A stretch of DNA of 36,556 nt from Salinisphaera orenii subsp. halophila YIM 95161 (GTDB lineage Bacteria > Pseudomonadota > Gammaproteobacteria > Nevskiales > Salinisphaeraceae): contig NZ_AYKF01000081.1 of the NCBI RefSeq assembly GCF_003732545.1, forward strand, positions 1 to 36,556, written 5' to 3'. Below are positions 10,023 to 18,007 of the stretch, piece after piece (the first letter of the stretch is position 1; each line of letters opens with the position of its first letter). The notes beneath the pieces were generated by a model. The model was not told where the DNA came from and did no database searches. It saw nothing but the letters and a program-made list of their open reading frames with translations. Both the position numbers and the translations under genes were made by a program.

Positions 10023-12083
10023 ATGCAATCCAGCAGCTATGTCCAGGGCCAGTGGGTCACCGGCGAAGGCGGCAAGACGGTGCTGAACGCCGTGACCGGC
10101 GAACCGGTCGCCCGCGTTTCCAGCGACGGCATCGATTTCGCCGGCATGCTCGACTATGCCCGGACCGAAGTCGGCCCCAAGCTGCGCGCGCTGACCTTTC
10201 ACCAGCGCGCCCTGCAGCTCAAGGCGCTTGCCCAGACCCTGATGGCCGACAAGGAGCGTTTCTACAAGCTCTCCACCGCCACCGGCGCGACCCGGACCGA
10301 TTCCTGGGTGGATATCGACGGCGGTATCGGCACGCTGTTCACCTATGCCAGCAAGGGCCGGCGCGAGCTGCCCAATGCGACGTTCGCGCTCGACGGCAAT
10401 CCGGAAGCCATGTCGCGCCACTGCAGCTTCATCGGCCAGCATATCCACACCTCGCTGGAAGGCGTGGCCGTGCATATCAACGCCTTCAACTTCCCCTGCT
10501 GGGGCATGCTCGAGAAATTCGCGGCCAACTATCTGGCCGGCATGCCGGCGATCGTCAAACCGGCGACCCAGACCGCCTTCGTCACGGAAGACATGGTGCG
10601 TGCGATCGTCGATTCCGGTCTGATCGAAGAGGGCGCACTGCAGTTGATCAGCGGCGGCGTGGGCGATCTGCTCGAACATGTCACCTGCCAGGATGTGGTC
10701 ACCTTTACCGGTTCGGCGAACACCGGCCGCAAGTTGAAGCAGCACCCGGCGATCGTCGAGAACGCCACGCGCTTCTCCATGGAAGCCGATTCGCTCAACT
10801 TCCTCGCCCTCGGCCCCGACGCCGGCCCGGACACGCCCGAATTCAAGCTGGCCGTGAAAGAGGTCATGCGCGAGATGACGGTCAAGGCCGGCCAGAAATG
10901 TACCGCCATCCGGCGCGTGCTCGTGGCCCGCGATCACCAGCAGGCGTTCATCGAAGCGCTGTCCGAAAAACTCGACAAGGTGGTGGTCGGCAACCCGGAC
11001 GCCGAAGGCGTGACCATGGGCGCGCTGGCCAGTCGCGACCAGGTCGAGGAAGTGCGTGCACGCATTGCCGATCTGGCCCAGGGCGCGAAGATCGTCTACG
11101 GCGATCCGGCGCGCTGTGAAGTCGTCGATGCCGATGCCGACAAGGGCGCCTTCGTCGGCCCGGTCGTGCTCTCGGCCGACGCGCCGTTCGACAATACCGA
11201 CATCCACGGTATCGAGGCCTTCGGCCCGGTCGTCACGGTGATGCCGTACGAGACCACCGAAGAGGCCGTGGCCCTTGCCCGTCTGGGCGGTGGCAGCCTG
11301 GTCGGCTCGATCGTGACCTACGACAAGGCCTTTGCCCAGGTGATGACGCTGGGTTGCGCGCCGTTCCATGGCCGTCTGCTCGTACTCGATCGCGACTGCG
11401 CCAAGGAATCCACCGGCCACGGTTCGCCCATGCCGATGCTCGTGCACGGCGGGCCGGGGCGTGCCGGCGGCGGCGAGGAGCTGGGTGGCATGCGCGCGGT
11501 GTTTCATTACATGCAGCGCAGCGCCCTGCAGGGCTCGCCCGACATGCTGGCCAGCGTCATGGATCACTGGCTGCCGGGCGGCAAACGTGTAGAAACCGAG
11601 CGCCATCCGTTCCAGAAGCATTTCGACGAACTCGAGATCGGCGATGCGATTCTCACCGCCGCCCGCGAAGTCACTCTCGAGGATATCGAGCATTTCGCGA
11701 ACTTCACCGGCGACACTTTCTATGCGCATATGGACGAGGAGGCCGCCAAGGCCAATCCGTTCTTCGACGGGCGCGTGGCCCACGGCTACTACATCGTGTC
11801 GCTGGCGGCCGGTCTGTTCGTCGAGCCCAATCCGGGCCCGGTGCTGGCCAACTACGGCGTCGACAATCTGCGTTTCATGACCCCGGCCTATCCGGGCGAC
11901 GCGCTCAAGGTCGGGCTCACCTGCAAGCAGAAGACCAAGCGCGAGAACACCGAATACGGCGAAGTGCGCTGGGACGCGACCGTCACCAACCAGAACGACG
12001 AAGTCGTGGCCCAGTACGACGTGCTGACCATGGTCGCGACCACGGACTGGACGCCCGAGGCCGAAGAAACGGCCGCGGCCTGA
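10023..12083 (+). CDS. paaZ: Bifunctional oxepin-CoA hydrolase / 3-oxo-5,6-dehydrosuberyl-CoA semialdehyde dehydrogenase PaaZ
   Basis: Opens the oxepin-CoA ring and oxidises the aldehyde produced. 686 aa, the full fusion length. Residues 1 to about 520 are an aldehyde dehydrogenase with catalytic Cys293 (GQKCTAIRR) and Glu254; residues about 535-686 are an (R)-hydratase/MaoC-like hydrolase with the catalytic pair Asp564 and His569 (FTGDTFYAH). The spacing of both pairs agrees with the well studied E. coli enzyme (Cys295/Glu256; Asp561/His566, from memory). Ribosome-binding site GAGGAG (10010-10015) precedes ATG 10023. Confidence 0.96.
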   Translation: MQSSSYVQGQWVTGEGGKTVLNAVTGEPVARVSSDGIDFAGMLDYARTEVGPKLRALTFHQRALQLKALAQTLMADKERFYKLSTATGATRTDSWVDIDGGIGTLFTYASKGRRELPNATFALDGNPEAMSRHCSFIGQHIHTSLEGVAVHINAFNFPCWGMLEKFAANYLAGMPAIVKPATQTAFVTEDMVRAIVDSGLIEEGALQLISGGVGDLLEHVTCQDVVTFTGSANTGRKLKQHPAIVENATRFSMEADSLNFLALGPDAGPDTPEFKLAVKEVMREMTVKAGQKCTAIRRVLVARDHQQAFIEALSEKLDKVVVGNPDAEGVTMGALASRDQVEEVRARIADLAQGAKIVYGDPARCEVVDADADKGAFVGPVVLSADAPFDNTDIHGIEAFGPVVTVMPYETTEEAVALARLGGGSLVGSIVTYDKAFAQVMTLGCAPFHGRLLVLDRDCAKESTGHGSPMPMLVHGGPGRAGGGEELGGMRAVFHYMQRSALQGSPDMLASVMDHWLPGGKRVETERHPFQKHFDELEIGDAILTAAREVTLEDIEHFANFTGDTFYAHMDEEAAKANPFFDGRVAHGYYIVSLAAGLFVEPNPGPVLANYGVDNLRFMTPAYPGDALKVGLTCKQKTKRENTEYGEVRWDATVTNQNDEVVAQYDVLTMVATTDWTPEAEETAAA

Positions 12084-12225
12084 GAGGATATTTACAAATC
12101 TACTGCGCTTGCCATTTCGGTCCCGTCCCGTGCTCGAAATGCTCACGTATTGCTCATACGCTGCGCTTTCTGCGCTCCCGTCGTGACCGATCTGGCTGCG
12201 CTCGCTACGTTTTGTAAACACCCTC
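12084..12225. repeat. MITE-like element with 15-bp terminal inverted repeat, containing repeat copy 2
   Basis: The paaZ-paaG gap is bracketed by GAGGATATTTACAAA (12084-12098) and TTTGTAAACACCCTC (12211-12225); one arm is the reverse complement of the other with 13 of 15 matches. The element spans 142 bp, has no reading frame of note and starts one base after the paaZ stop codon. Its right end (12197-12223) repeats the block found before paaZ. The size, the terminal inverted repeats and the two copies in noncoding gaps suggest a miniature mobile or dispersed repeat; I do not recognise a named family. Confidence 0.55.
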
Positions 12226-12246
12226 TAAAGAGAGAGGAAATTTCGA

Positions 12247-13041
12247 ATGGCAGACGATTCCATCATCCTGAGCATCGAGGCCGGGATCGCCCGGATCACG
12301 CTCAACCGCCCGAACAAGCTCAATAGCTTCAACGTGGCCATGCACGAAGCGCTGGCCGAAGCGCTCAATACGGTCGAGGCCGACGATTCCGTGCGCGTGC
12401 TGCTGCTCACCGGCGCCGGCAAGGGCTTCTGTGCCGGCCAGGATCTGGGCGATCGCGCCGTGTCGTCGGCTAGCGGCGAGGCGCCCGATCTGGCCTATTC
12501 GGTCGAGACCTATTACGCACCGCTGGTGCGCCGCCTGCGCGCATTGCCGTTGCCCGTGGTCTGCGGCGTCAACGGCGTCGCCGCCGGCGCGGGTGCGAAT
12601 CTCGCGCTGGCCTGCGATCTGGTTGTGGCGCGGCGCTCGGCCAAGTTCATCGAAAGCTTCTGCAAGCTCGGCCTGATTCCGGACACCGGCGGCACCTATT
12701 TCCTGGCCCGTCGGATCGGCATGGCCCGGGCCATGGGCATCGCCATGCTCGGCGAGCCCATCGACGCGCCCACGGCGGCCGACTGGGGGCTGATCTGGCG
12801 CTGCGTGGACGATGACGCCTTCGAGACTGAAATCGACCAGCTCGTCGAGCATCTGTCCAAAGCGCCGACCCGCGGCCTGGCCCGTACCAAGGAGCTCATG
12901 TACGCCGGCGCGAACAACAATCTCGACGACCAGCTCGATGCCGAACGCGATGCGATGGGCGAGCTCGGCCGCAGCGCGGACTATGCCGAAGGCGTGGCCG
13001 CTTTTACCGAAAAACGCACGCCCGAGTTCAAGGGGCGTTGA
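12247..13041 (+). CDS. paaG: 1,2-epoxyphenylacetyl-CoA isomerase PaaG
   Basis: Crotonase-fold isomerase converting ring-1,2-epoxyphenylacetyl-CoA to oxepin-CoA, 264 aa. Visible motifs: NRPNKLNSFNVAMHEAL, LLLTGAGKGFCAGQDL, VCGVNGVAAGAGANLAL (oxyanion hole) and KLGLIPDTGGTYFL with the isomerase Asp146; the two Glu residues of true hydratases are absent, as expected for PaaG. This sequence tracks E. coli PaaG rather than PaaF throughout. GAGAGGA precedes the ATG at 12247. Confidence 0.94.
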   Translation: MADDSIILSIEAGIARITLNRPNKLNSFNVAMHEALAEALNTVEADDSVRVLLLTGAGKGFCAGQDLGDRAVSSASGEAPDLAYSVETYYAPLVRRLRALPLPVVCGVNGVAAGAGANLALACDLVVARRSAKFIESFCKLGLIPDTGGTYFLARRIGMARAMGIAMLGEPIDAPTAADWGLIWRCVDDDAFETEIDQLVEHLSKAPTRGLARTKELMYAGANNNLDDQLDAERDAMGELGRSADYAEGVAAFTEKRTPEFKGR

Positions 13042-13127
13042 ATGACTAGAACGAAACGGCGCCGCTGCGTAGAGAAATAACAAAGCAGACGGCGGCCCAG
13101 ACCGGCCTTATCGGAAGGAGACGACCC

Positions 13128-13604
13128 ATGCAGTCCAGCCAGACCGGCGCGCCCGAAGCGGGCCTCGAACAAGATCCGCAGGCATTGGCCGATCGCGTCG
13201 GCGAGGCGATGTTCGCCCGCGACGCGGCCTCGCGCATGCTCGGCATGCATATCGACGCCATGGCGCCGGGCTATGCGCGCGTATCGATGCCGGTGCGCGA
13301 CGACATGGTTAACGGCCACAAGACCTGCCACGGCGGCCTGATCTTTTCGCTCGCCGACAGCGCCTTCGCCTTTGCCTGCAACAGCGGCAATCAGAACACC
13401 GTGGGCGCGGCCTGCACCGTCGACTATCTGCGCCCGGCGTTCAGCGGCGACGTACTGACCGCCGAGGCCGAACAACGTTCGCGCAGCGGGCGCACCGGCG
13501 TCTACGACGTCACCGTACGCAACCAGAACGACGAGACGATCGTCATCTTTCGCGGCCGTTCGCATCAGGTGCGCGGCGAAGTGCTCGAGGTGATGGCTTC
13601 CTAG
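13128..13604 (+). CDS. paaI: Hotdog-fold acyl-CoA thioesterase PaaI
   Basis: 158-aa hotdog thioesterase that hydrolyses hydroxyphenylacetyl-CoA-type dead-end thioesters and so frees CoA. The family signature is clear: GHKTCHGGLIFSLADSAFAFACNS (about residues 64-87) followed by AACTVDYLRPAFSGDVLTAEA. AAGGAGA just before ATG 13128 gives a good start. The N-terminal extension of about 20 residues before the conserved part is common. Located between paaG and paaK as in many paa operons. Confidence 0.93.
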   Translation: MQSSQTGAPEAGLEQDPQALADRVGEAMFARDAASRMLGMHIDAMAPGYARVSMPVRDDMVNGHKTCHGGLIFSLADSAFAFACNSGNQNTVGAACTVDYLRPAFSGDVLTAEAEQRSRSGRTGVYDVTVRNQNDETIVIFRGRSHQVRGEVLEVMAS

Positions 13605-13752
13605 TCAGGCGAGAGACGACGAACCACGAATAACGCCCGCCGGCCGCACGCCGGGCAGGGCTCGACAATCAGAAAGCAGCCGGCCGCACCGGCGTGGCGG
13701 CTTTCGAACATAGCAACGCCGCGTGCGCGGCACCGAGACCGAGGAGAACACC

Positions 13753-15063
13753 ATGGCCGCACAGATCGCACCCGAATCGCTGCTCGAACCCATCGAGACC
13801 GCCAGCCGCGACGAACTCCAGGCATTGCAGCTCGAGCGCCTGAAATGGTCGCTCAAGCATGCCTACGACAACGTGCCGCGCTACAAGGCCAAGTTCGACG
13901 AGGCCGGCGTGCATCCGGACGATCTGCGCACGCTGGCCGATCTGGCGAAGTTTCCCTTCACCACCAAGCAGGATCTGCGCGACGCCTATCCGTTCGACAT
14001 GTTCGCCGTGCCGCGCGAGCAGGTCTCGCGTATTCATGCCTCGAGCGGCACCACCGGCAAGCCGACCGTGGTGGGCTATACCCGCAACGATATCGAGACC
14101 TGGGCCAACCTGGTCGCGCGTTCGATCCGTGCGGCCGGCGGCAAGCCGGGCGATATCGTGCATGTGGCCTATGGTTACGGCCTGTTCACGGGCGGGCTGG
14201 GTGCGCACTACGGCGCCGAGAAGCTCGGCTGCACGGTCGTGCCCATGTCGGGTGGCCAGACCGAGAAACAGGTCCAGCTGATCCAGGACTTCAAGCCGCG
14301 CATCATCATGGTCACGCCGTCCTACATGCTCAACCTCATCGGAGAGTTCGAGCGCCAGGGCCTGGATCCGCGCGAGTCGTCGCTGGAGATCGGCATCTTC
14401 GGCGCCGAGCCCTGGACCAACGCCATGCGTGGGGAGATCGAGCGCCGGGCCGGTATCGACGCGGTGGATATCTACGGCCTGTCGGAAGTCATGGGCCCGG
14501 GCGTGGCCAACGAGTGCGTGGAAACCAAGGACGGCCCGACGATCTGGGAGGATCATTTCTATCCCGAGATCATCAATCCCGAGACCGGCGAGGTCGTGGC
14601 CGACGGCGAACCGGGCGAACTCGTGTTCACATCACTCACGAAAGAAGCGCTGCCGATCGTGCGTTATCGCACCCGCGATCTCACCCGTCTGCTCGCACCC
14701 ACCGCGCGCTCCATGCGCCGGATCGACAAGATCACCGGCCGCTCGGACGACATGCTCATCATCCGCGGCGTGAACGTCTTCCCGACCCAGATCGAAGAGA
14801 TCATCTGCCAGCAGAAGGGCCTGGCGCCGCACTATCTGATCGAGCTCACCCGCGAAGGCAATCTCGACCACGTGGCGTTGACGGTCGAGCGCGGCCACGA
14901 CTTCGACGAGCACTGCACCGAGGACGAAACGCTCAGCCACCTCCAGCAACGCATCAAGTCGTATATCGGGATCACCACGAACATCACGCTGTCCGCCGTC
15001 GGTGGCCTCGAGCGCTCGCTCGGCAAGGCCAAGCACGTGATCGATCGGCGGTTGTCGAAATAG
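13753..15063 (+). CDS. paaK: Phenylacetate-CoA ligase PaaK
   Basis: Activates phenylacetate with ATP and CoA, the entry step of the pathway. 436 aa from ATG 13753, with GAGGAG at 13741-13746 (spacing 6); an in-frame start ten codons earlier would precede the ribosome-binding site. Motifs: LKHAYDNVPRYKAKFDEAG, nucleotide loop SSGTTGKPT at residues 97-105, YGLSEVMGPGVA, GELVFTSLTKEALPIVRYRTRDL and ITGRSDDMLIIRGVNVFPTQIE. Last gene of the paa series in this window. No clear hairpin-plus-T terminator was seen in the 189 bp after it. Confidence 0.96.
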   Translation: MAAQIAPESLLEPIETASRDELQALQLERLKWSLKHAYDNVPRYKAKFDEAGVHPDDLRTLADLAKFPFTTKQDLRDAYPFDMFAVPREQVSRIHASSGTTGKPTVVGYTRNDIETWANLVARSIRAAGGKPGDIVHVAYGYGLFTGGLGAHYGAEKLGCTVVPMSGGQTEKQVQLIQDFKPRIIMVTPSYMLNLIGEFERQGLDPRESSLEIGIFGAEPWTNAMRGEIERRAGIDAVDIYGLSEVMGPGVANECVETKDGPTIWEDHFYPEIINPETGEVVADGEPGELVFTSLTKEALPIVRYRTRDLTRLLAPTARSMRRIDKITGRSDDMLIIRGVNVFPTQIEEIICQQKGLAPHYLIELTREGNLDHVALTVERGHDFDEHCTEDETLSHLQQRIKSYIGITTNITLSAVGGLERSLGKAKHVIDRRLSK

Positions 15064-15252
15064 AGCTCATCAACACGTCATGCGAGCCGCGTCGGACGCG
15101 TCCCAATTGACCCGGACAGCCCAAGGAGCGCTGGTGTGGCCCGATCACGCCTTGCCGTGCAACGGGCGCGTGCTCTTCCGTTCGTGACGCAGACGCCGGG
15201 CCGCGACGCCGCGGGCTCAGAGGATCGGCGCGCCGCCCGGCGTTCGACAACG

Positions 15253-16425
15253 TCAGTTCAAAGCGGCATACAGGGCCTGCTCGAAGTCGTTGTAGACGGC
15301 GAAAACACGCGGCTCCACGAACGGCAGGCTCTGGGTGTAGATCGCGCCGGTGATGCCGCTGGCATGGTCGACCCAGAAATGGGTGTTGAACAGGCCCGCC
15401 CAGGCGCCGCTGCCGGTGGCGCGCATGCCCGGCTTCGATTGCGTGTTCAGGAGCAGGCCGAAGCCCCATTTCAGCCCCGGGCCGCCGTGGAAGGGCGCGG
15501 TGGTCTGGGGTTCCGCGGTCGGGATGGTCTCCGGGAAATCGAGATCGCCGATCTGGTTGGAAAAGGCCGCCCGTATGCTGTCGGCGGAAACGACCTGTTC
15601 TCCGTCGAGCGTGCCGTGATTGAGCAGCATGCGCTGAAAGGCCAGATAATCGCGCGGCGTGGCATAAAGCCCGTGTCCGGCGGCCCACCATTGCGGTTGC
15701 TGGGACCAGTCGACATCGGTGGGCACCCATTGGCCGTCGTCGTTTCGGATGTGGATCGGGGTCGAACGGGCGCGTTGTTCGTCATCCATCAGAAACACCG
15801 TGTCGTGCATGCCCAGCGGCCGCAGTACGTTGTCGCTCAGATAGACATCCAGCGATTGTCCGCTGACCATTTCGACCACGCGGCCGAGCCAGTCGGTATT
15901 GATGCCGTACTCGAAGCGCGTGCCCGGATCGGCGACCATAGGGGCCTTGAAGGCGTCTTTGCTGCCGCTGAGTACGTTCGGGTTGCCGGTAACCTCCTCC
16001 CAGCGTTTGAGATCGGCGTTGAAGAACCAGTAACCGAGTCCGGCGGTATGTGTGACCAGTTGTTTCACGGTCGCCGCGCTTTGGGGCGGGCGCAGGATCG
16101 GTGTGTCGCCGTCGAAGCCGTCGAGCACCTGTAGATCGGCGAATTCGGGCAGCAGATCCGTAACCGGCGCATCGAGATCCAGATTCCCGCGTTCGACCTG
16201 CTGCAGCGCGCCGATGGTCGCGACCATCTTGGTCATCGATGCGATCCGGAACATGGTGTCGGCGCTGACCGGGTCGTCGCTGCCCACGGCGCGCGGGCCG
16301 GCCGCACCCTCGTAGATCGGGCCGTTCGCATCCGCGGCCAGGGCGACAACGTGCGGTACGTCGCCGGCCGCGACGGCCCGTGTGAGGGCACTGTCGATTG
16401 CCTTGCTGTCGTTTATGGCGGGCAT
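15253..16425 (-). CDS. Serine hydrolase of the class C beta-lactamase / family VIII esterase superfamily
   Basis: 390 aa, no signal peptide, so probably cytoplasmic. The nucleophile motif is S63-M-T-K66 (FRIASMTKMVATIGAL), with a likely second motif at Tyr173 (FEYGINTDWLG), and a third region HGGPGLKWGFGLLL. This pattern is that of EstB-like esterases and DUF-type beta-lactamase-fold hydrolases rather than true AmpC. ATG at 16423-16425 follows GAGGAG (16433-16438, minus strand). It is transcribed toward paaK, alone, downstream of the FeaR-like gene. The substrate is unknown; hydrolysis of an aromatic ester is conceivable from context only. Confidence 0.8.
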   Translation of the reverse strand: MPAINDSKAIDSALTRAVAAGDVPHVVALAADANGPIYEGAAGPRAVGSDDPVSADTMFRIASMTKMVATIGALQQVERGNLDLDAPVTDLLPEFADLQVLDGFDGDTPILRPPQSAATVKQLVTHTAGLGYWFFNADLKRWEEVTGNPNVLSGSKDAFKAPMVADPGTRFEYGINTDWLGRVVEMVSGQSLDVYLSDNVLRPLGMHDTVFLMDDEQRARSTPIHIRNDDGQWVPTDVDWSQQPQWWAAGHGLYATPRDYLAFQRMLLNHGTLDGEQVVSADSIRAAFSNQIGDLDFPETIPTAEPQTTAPFHGGPGLKWGFGLLLNTQSKPGMRATGSGAWAGLFNTHFWVDHASGITGAIYTQSLPFVEPRVFAVYNDFEQALYAALN

Positions 16426-16732
16426 GATTTTCTCCTCGTTCGCGTGTGATGGCGTTGTTGTTTTGCGCGCTCGTGCCGGGTGTGTTCACCGTGCGGCCGG
16501 CCACTCATGCTTGTTTTGTACACGTCTGCAAGGCCGCTCGGCCAGCCGCTCGAACGGGCCGGGCGAGTACGACCTCAGTTCACCGAATAACGAAAATGGC
16601 CGCGATCGACGTGGCGTAATCGGAATATCGGCTCGAACGAGGCCCGTATGTCAACGGTATCATCGATCAGGCTTCGTTGCAGCCGATACTCGAGGCCGCC
16701 ACCGTCCCGACGTCGCCCGCAGCAGGCGGTGT
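16426..16732. other. Intergenic gap between serine hydrolase and AraC regulator
   Basis: 307 bp holding the ribosome-binding site and presumably the promoter of the minus-strand serine hydrolase, and the 3' end of the regulator transcript. I see no convincing gene, repeat or strong terminator here. Confidence 0.5.
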
Positions 16733-17686
16733 TCAGCCTCGCGCGTGCCCGCCGCGCCAGACGCTGGGCGCCTGACCGAAACGTGCCTTGAAGGCGTGGC
16801 TGAAACGCGCGCTGTCGGCAAAGCCGTGGGCGAGCGCGATATCCGTGATCGTCTGTGTGCCGGCCGGATCCCGCGCCAGCGCATCGCGGGCATGGGTCAG
16901 CCGGGTTTCGGCGATCAGCCGGGCCGGCGTCGTGCCGTGACGGGCGAGCATTCCGTAGAGCGTGCGACGCGACACGCACAGCGCGCCCGCCAGGCGTTCG
17001 GGGGTGAGGTCATTGCGGGCGATGTGCGTGGCGATATAGTGCTCGGCACGCTGCAGGCGCTGGGCATCCAGGGCGGTCTCGTCCGGTTCCGCGGCGCGGG
17101 CGAAGGTGGCTGCGAGCATCGCGCCAACGCCCTGCATCACGTCGCTGATGCCCGGATCGTTCGGATCGGGGCGCGAGCGCGCCAGCCCGGTGATGGCGCC
17201 GAGTGCGGCCTGCATGGTCGGCATGTCGGCCAGCTCGGTTGCGCTCACGCGCTGGGCATGGCGCGGCAGGCGGCTGTCCACGTCGTACGGAATCAGGAGG
17301 ACGGCCAGCCTCGCGCCGTTGCTCACGCGAATCCGATAGGGGCGGGTCGTGTCGCACAGCGTCGCCCGACCGGGCTGAAGACAGACCGAACGCCGGTCCT
17401 GACTCAGTTCGAGCTGACCGGCGAGCTGCCACGTGACCTTCAGATAGCCCGCATTCGCACGCCGGGCGAGCAGCGGCGTGCGGTCGACGTCGGAGGCGGC
17501 GCTGCCGATATGGGTGAGCGTGTAATCGCCCAGCCGGCAGCTGCTCGCCTGCGCCAGAAAGCCGGCATTCGTGCGGCTGACCATTTCCAGCGCCGGGAAA
17601 TGCAGATTGACATAATCCTGCCAGCCGCCGAGGTCGTGAAACTCCCGGGGGCCTTGCGCCGCTGCGTTGGGCTCTGGATATGACAT
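16733..17686 (-). CDS. feaR: AraC-family transcriptional activator, FeaR-like
   Basis: 317 aa from ATG 17684-17686; an upstream GTG (17725) extends the frame by 13 codons but lacks a ribosome-binding site. The N-terminal half resembles the AraC_binding_2 domain of FeaR-type activators (FHDLGGWQDYVNLHFPALEM ..., KVTWQLAGQLELSQDRRSVCLQPGRATLCDTTRPYRI). The C-terminal half has the two helix-turn-helix units of AraC proteins (LTPERLAGALCVSRRTLYGML; ITDIALAHGFADSARFSHAFKARFG). E. coli FeaR activates genes for tyramine and phenylethylamine oxidation. The divergent aldehyde dehydrogenase and amine dehydrogenase genes match that role, so the symbol is assigned by family resemblance and context. Confidence 0.7.
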   Translation of the reverse strand: MSYPEPNAAAQGPREFHDLGGWQDYVNLHFPALEMVSRTNAGFLAQASSCRLGDYTLTHIGSAASDVDRTPLLARRANAGYLKVTWQLAGQLELSQDRRSVCLQPGRATLCDTTRPYRIRVSNGARLAVLLIPYDVDSRLPRHAQRVSATELADMPTMQAALGAITGLARSRPDPNDPGISDVMQGVGAMLAATFARAAEPDETALDAQRLQRAEHYIATHIARNDLTPERLAGALCVSRRTLYGMLARHGTTPARLIAETRLTHARDALARDPAGTQTITDIALAHGFADSARFSHAFKARFGQAPSVWRGGHARG

Positions 17687-18007
17687 CGAATCGAACGGTC
17701 CTCGGCCGTGTCGCCCTTTCTTCACGGGCTTGGTGCCTGCAAATCGCGGGCCAGTCTCGGCCGTGCCCGAGTGCAGCGTCTTTATCCTTTTTCGGTTTAC
17801 GCCTCTGGCGCGGGGCTGTCAAAAGCGCGCCGTTGTCTTCGCTGTGCCTGCACGCAGACGCAAGCCGATCTGCACGCAGCGACATGCGGCCCCGGGCGCC
17901 CCGGCGCAGTCTCGATGGCGTGTGATCCACACCTGCGGCGGGTCGAAGAGCGACCACGCCGGCCATGAGTGTGTCGCCACAGCGTTTCGAGTGACCGAGG
18001 AGAGGAC
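17687..18007. promoter_or_regulatory. Divergent regulator / aldehyde dehydrogenase control region with phased direct repeat
   Basis: 321 bp with no convincing gene. It contains two perfect copies of CTGCACGCAG at 17848-17857 and 17870-17879, in direct orientation with starts 22 bp apart, about two helical turns. AraC-family proteins commonly bind such phased direct half-sites, so this is a candidate operator for the adjacent FeaR-like regulator. A related string GTGCCTGCAAATCG occurs near 17732. The site lies about 130 bp before the aldehyde dehydrogenase start. A strong -10 was not identified. Confidence 0.5.

Noticed and set aside
9885-12221. 778-codon minus-strand open frame across paaZ
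   Set aside because: Antisense to PaaZ, whose two catalytic domains are complete; the antisense product is His/Gly/Arg-rich with no recognisable domain, a common result in GC-rich DNA.
15094-15103. GGACGCGTCC palindrome after paaK as a terminator
   Set aside because: No loop and no T-tract follow; a chance palindrome in GC-rich DNA is more likely.
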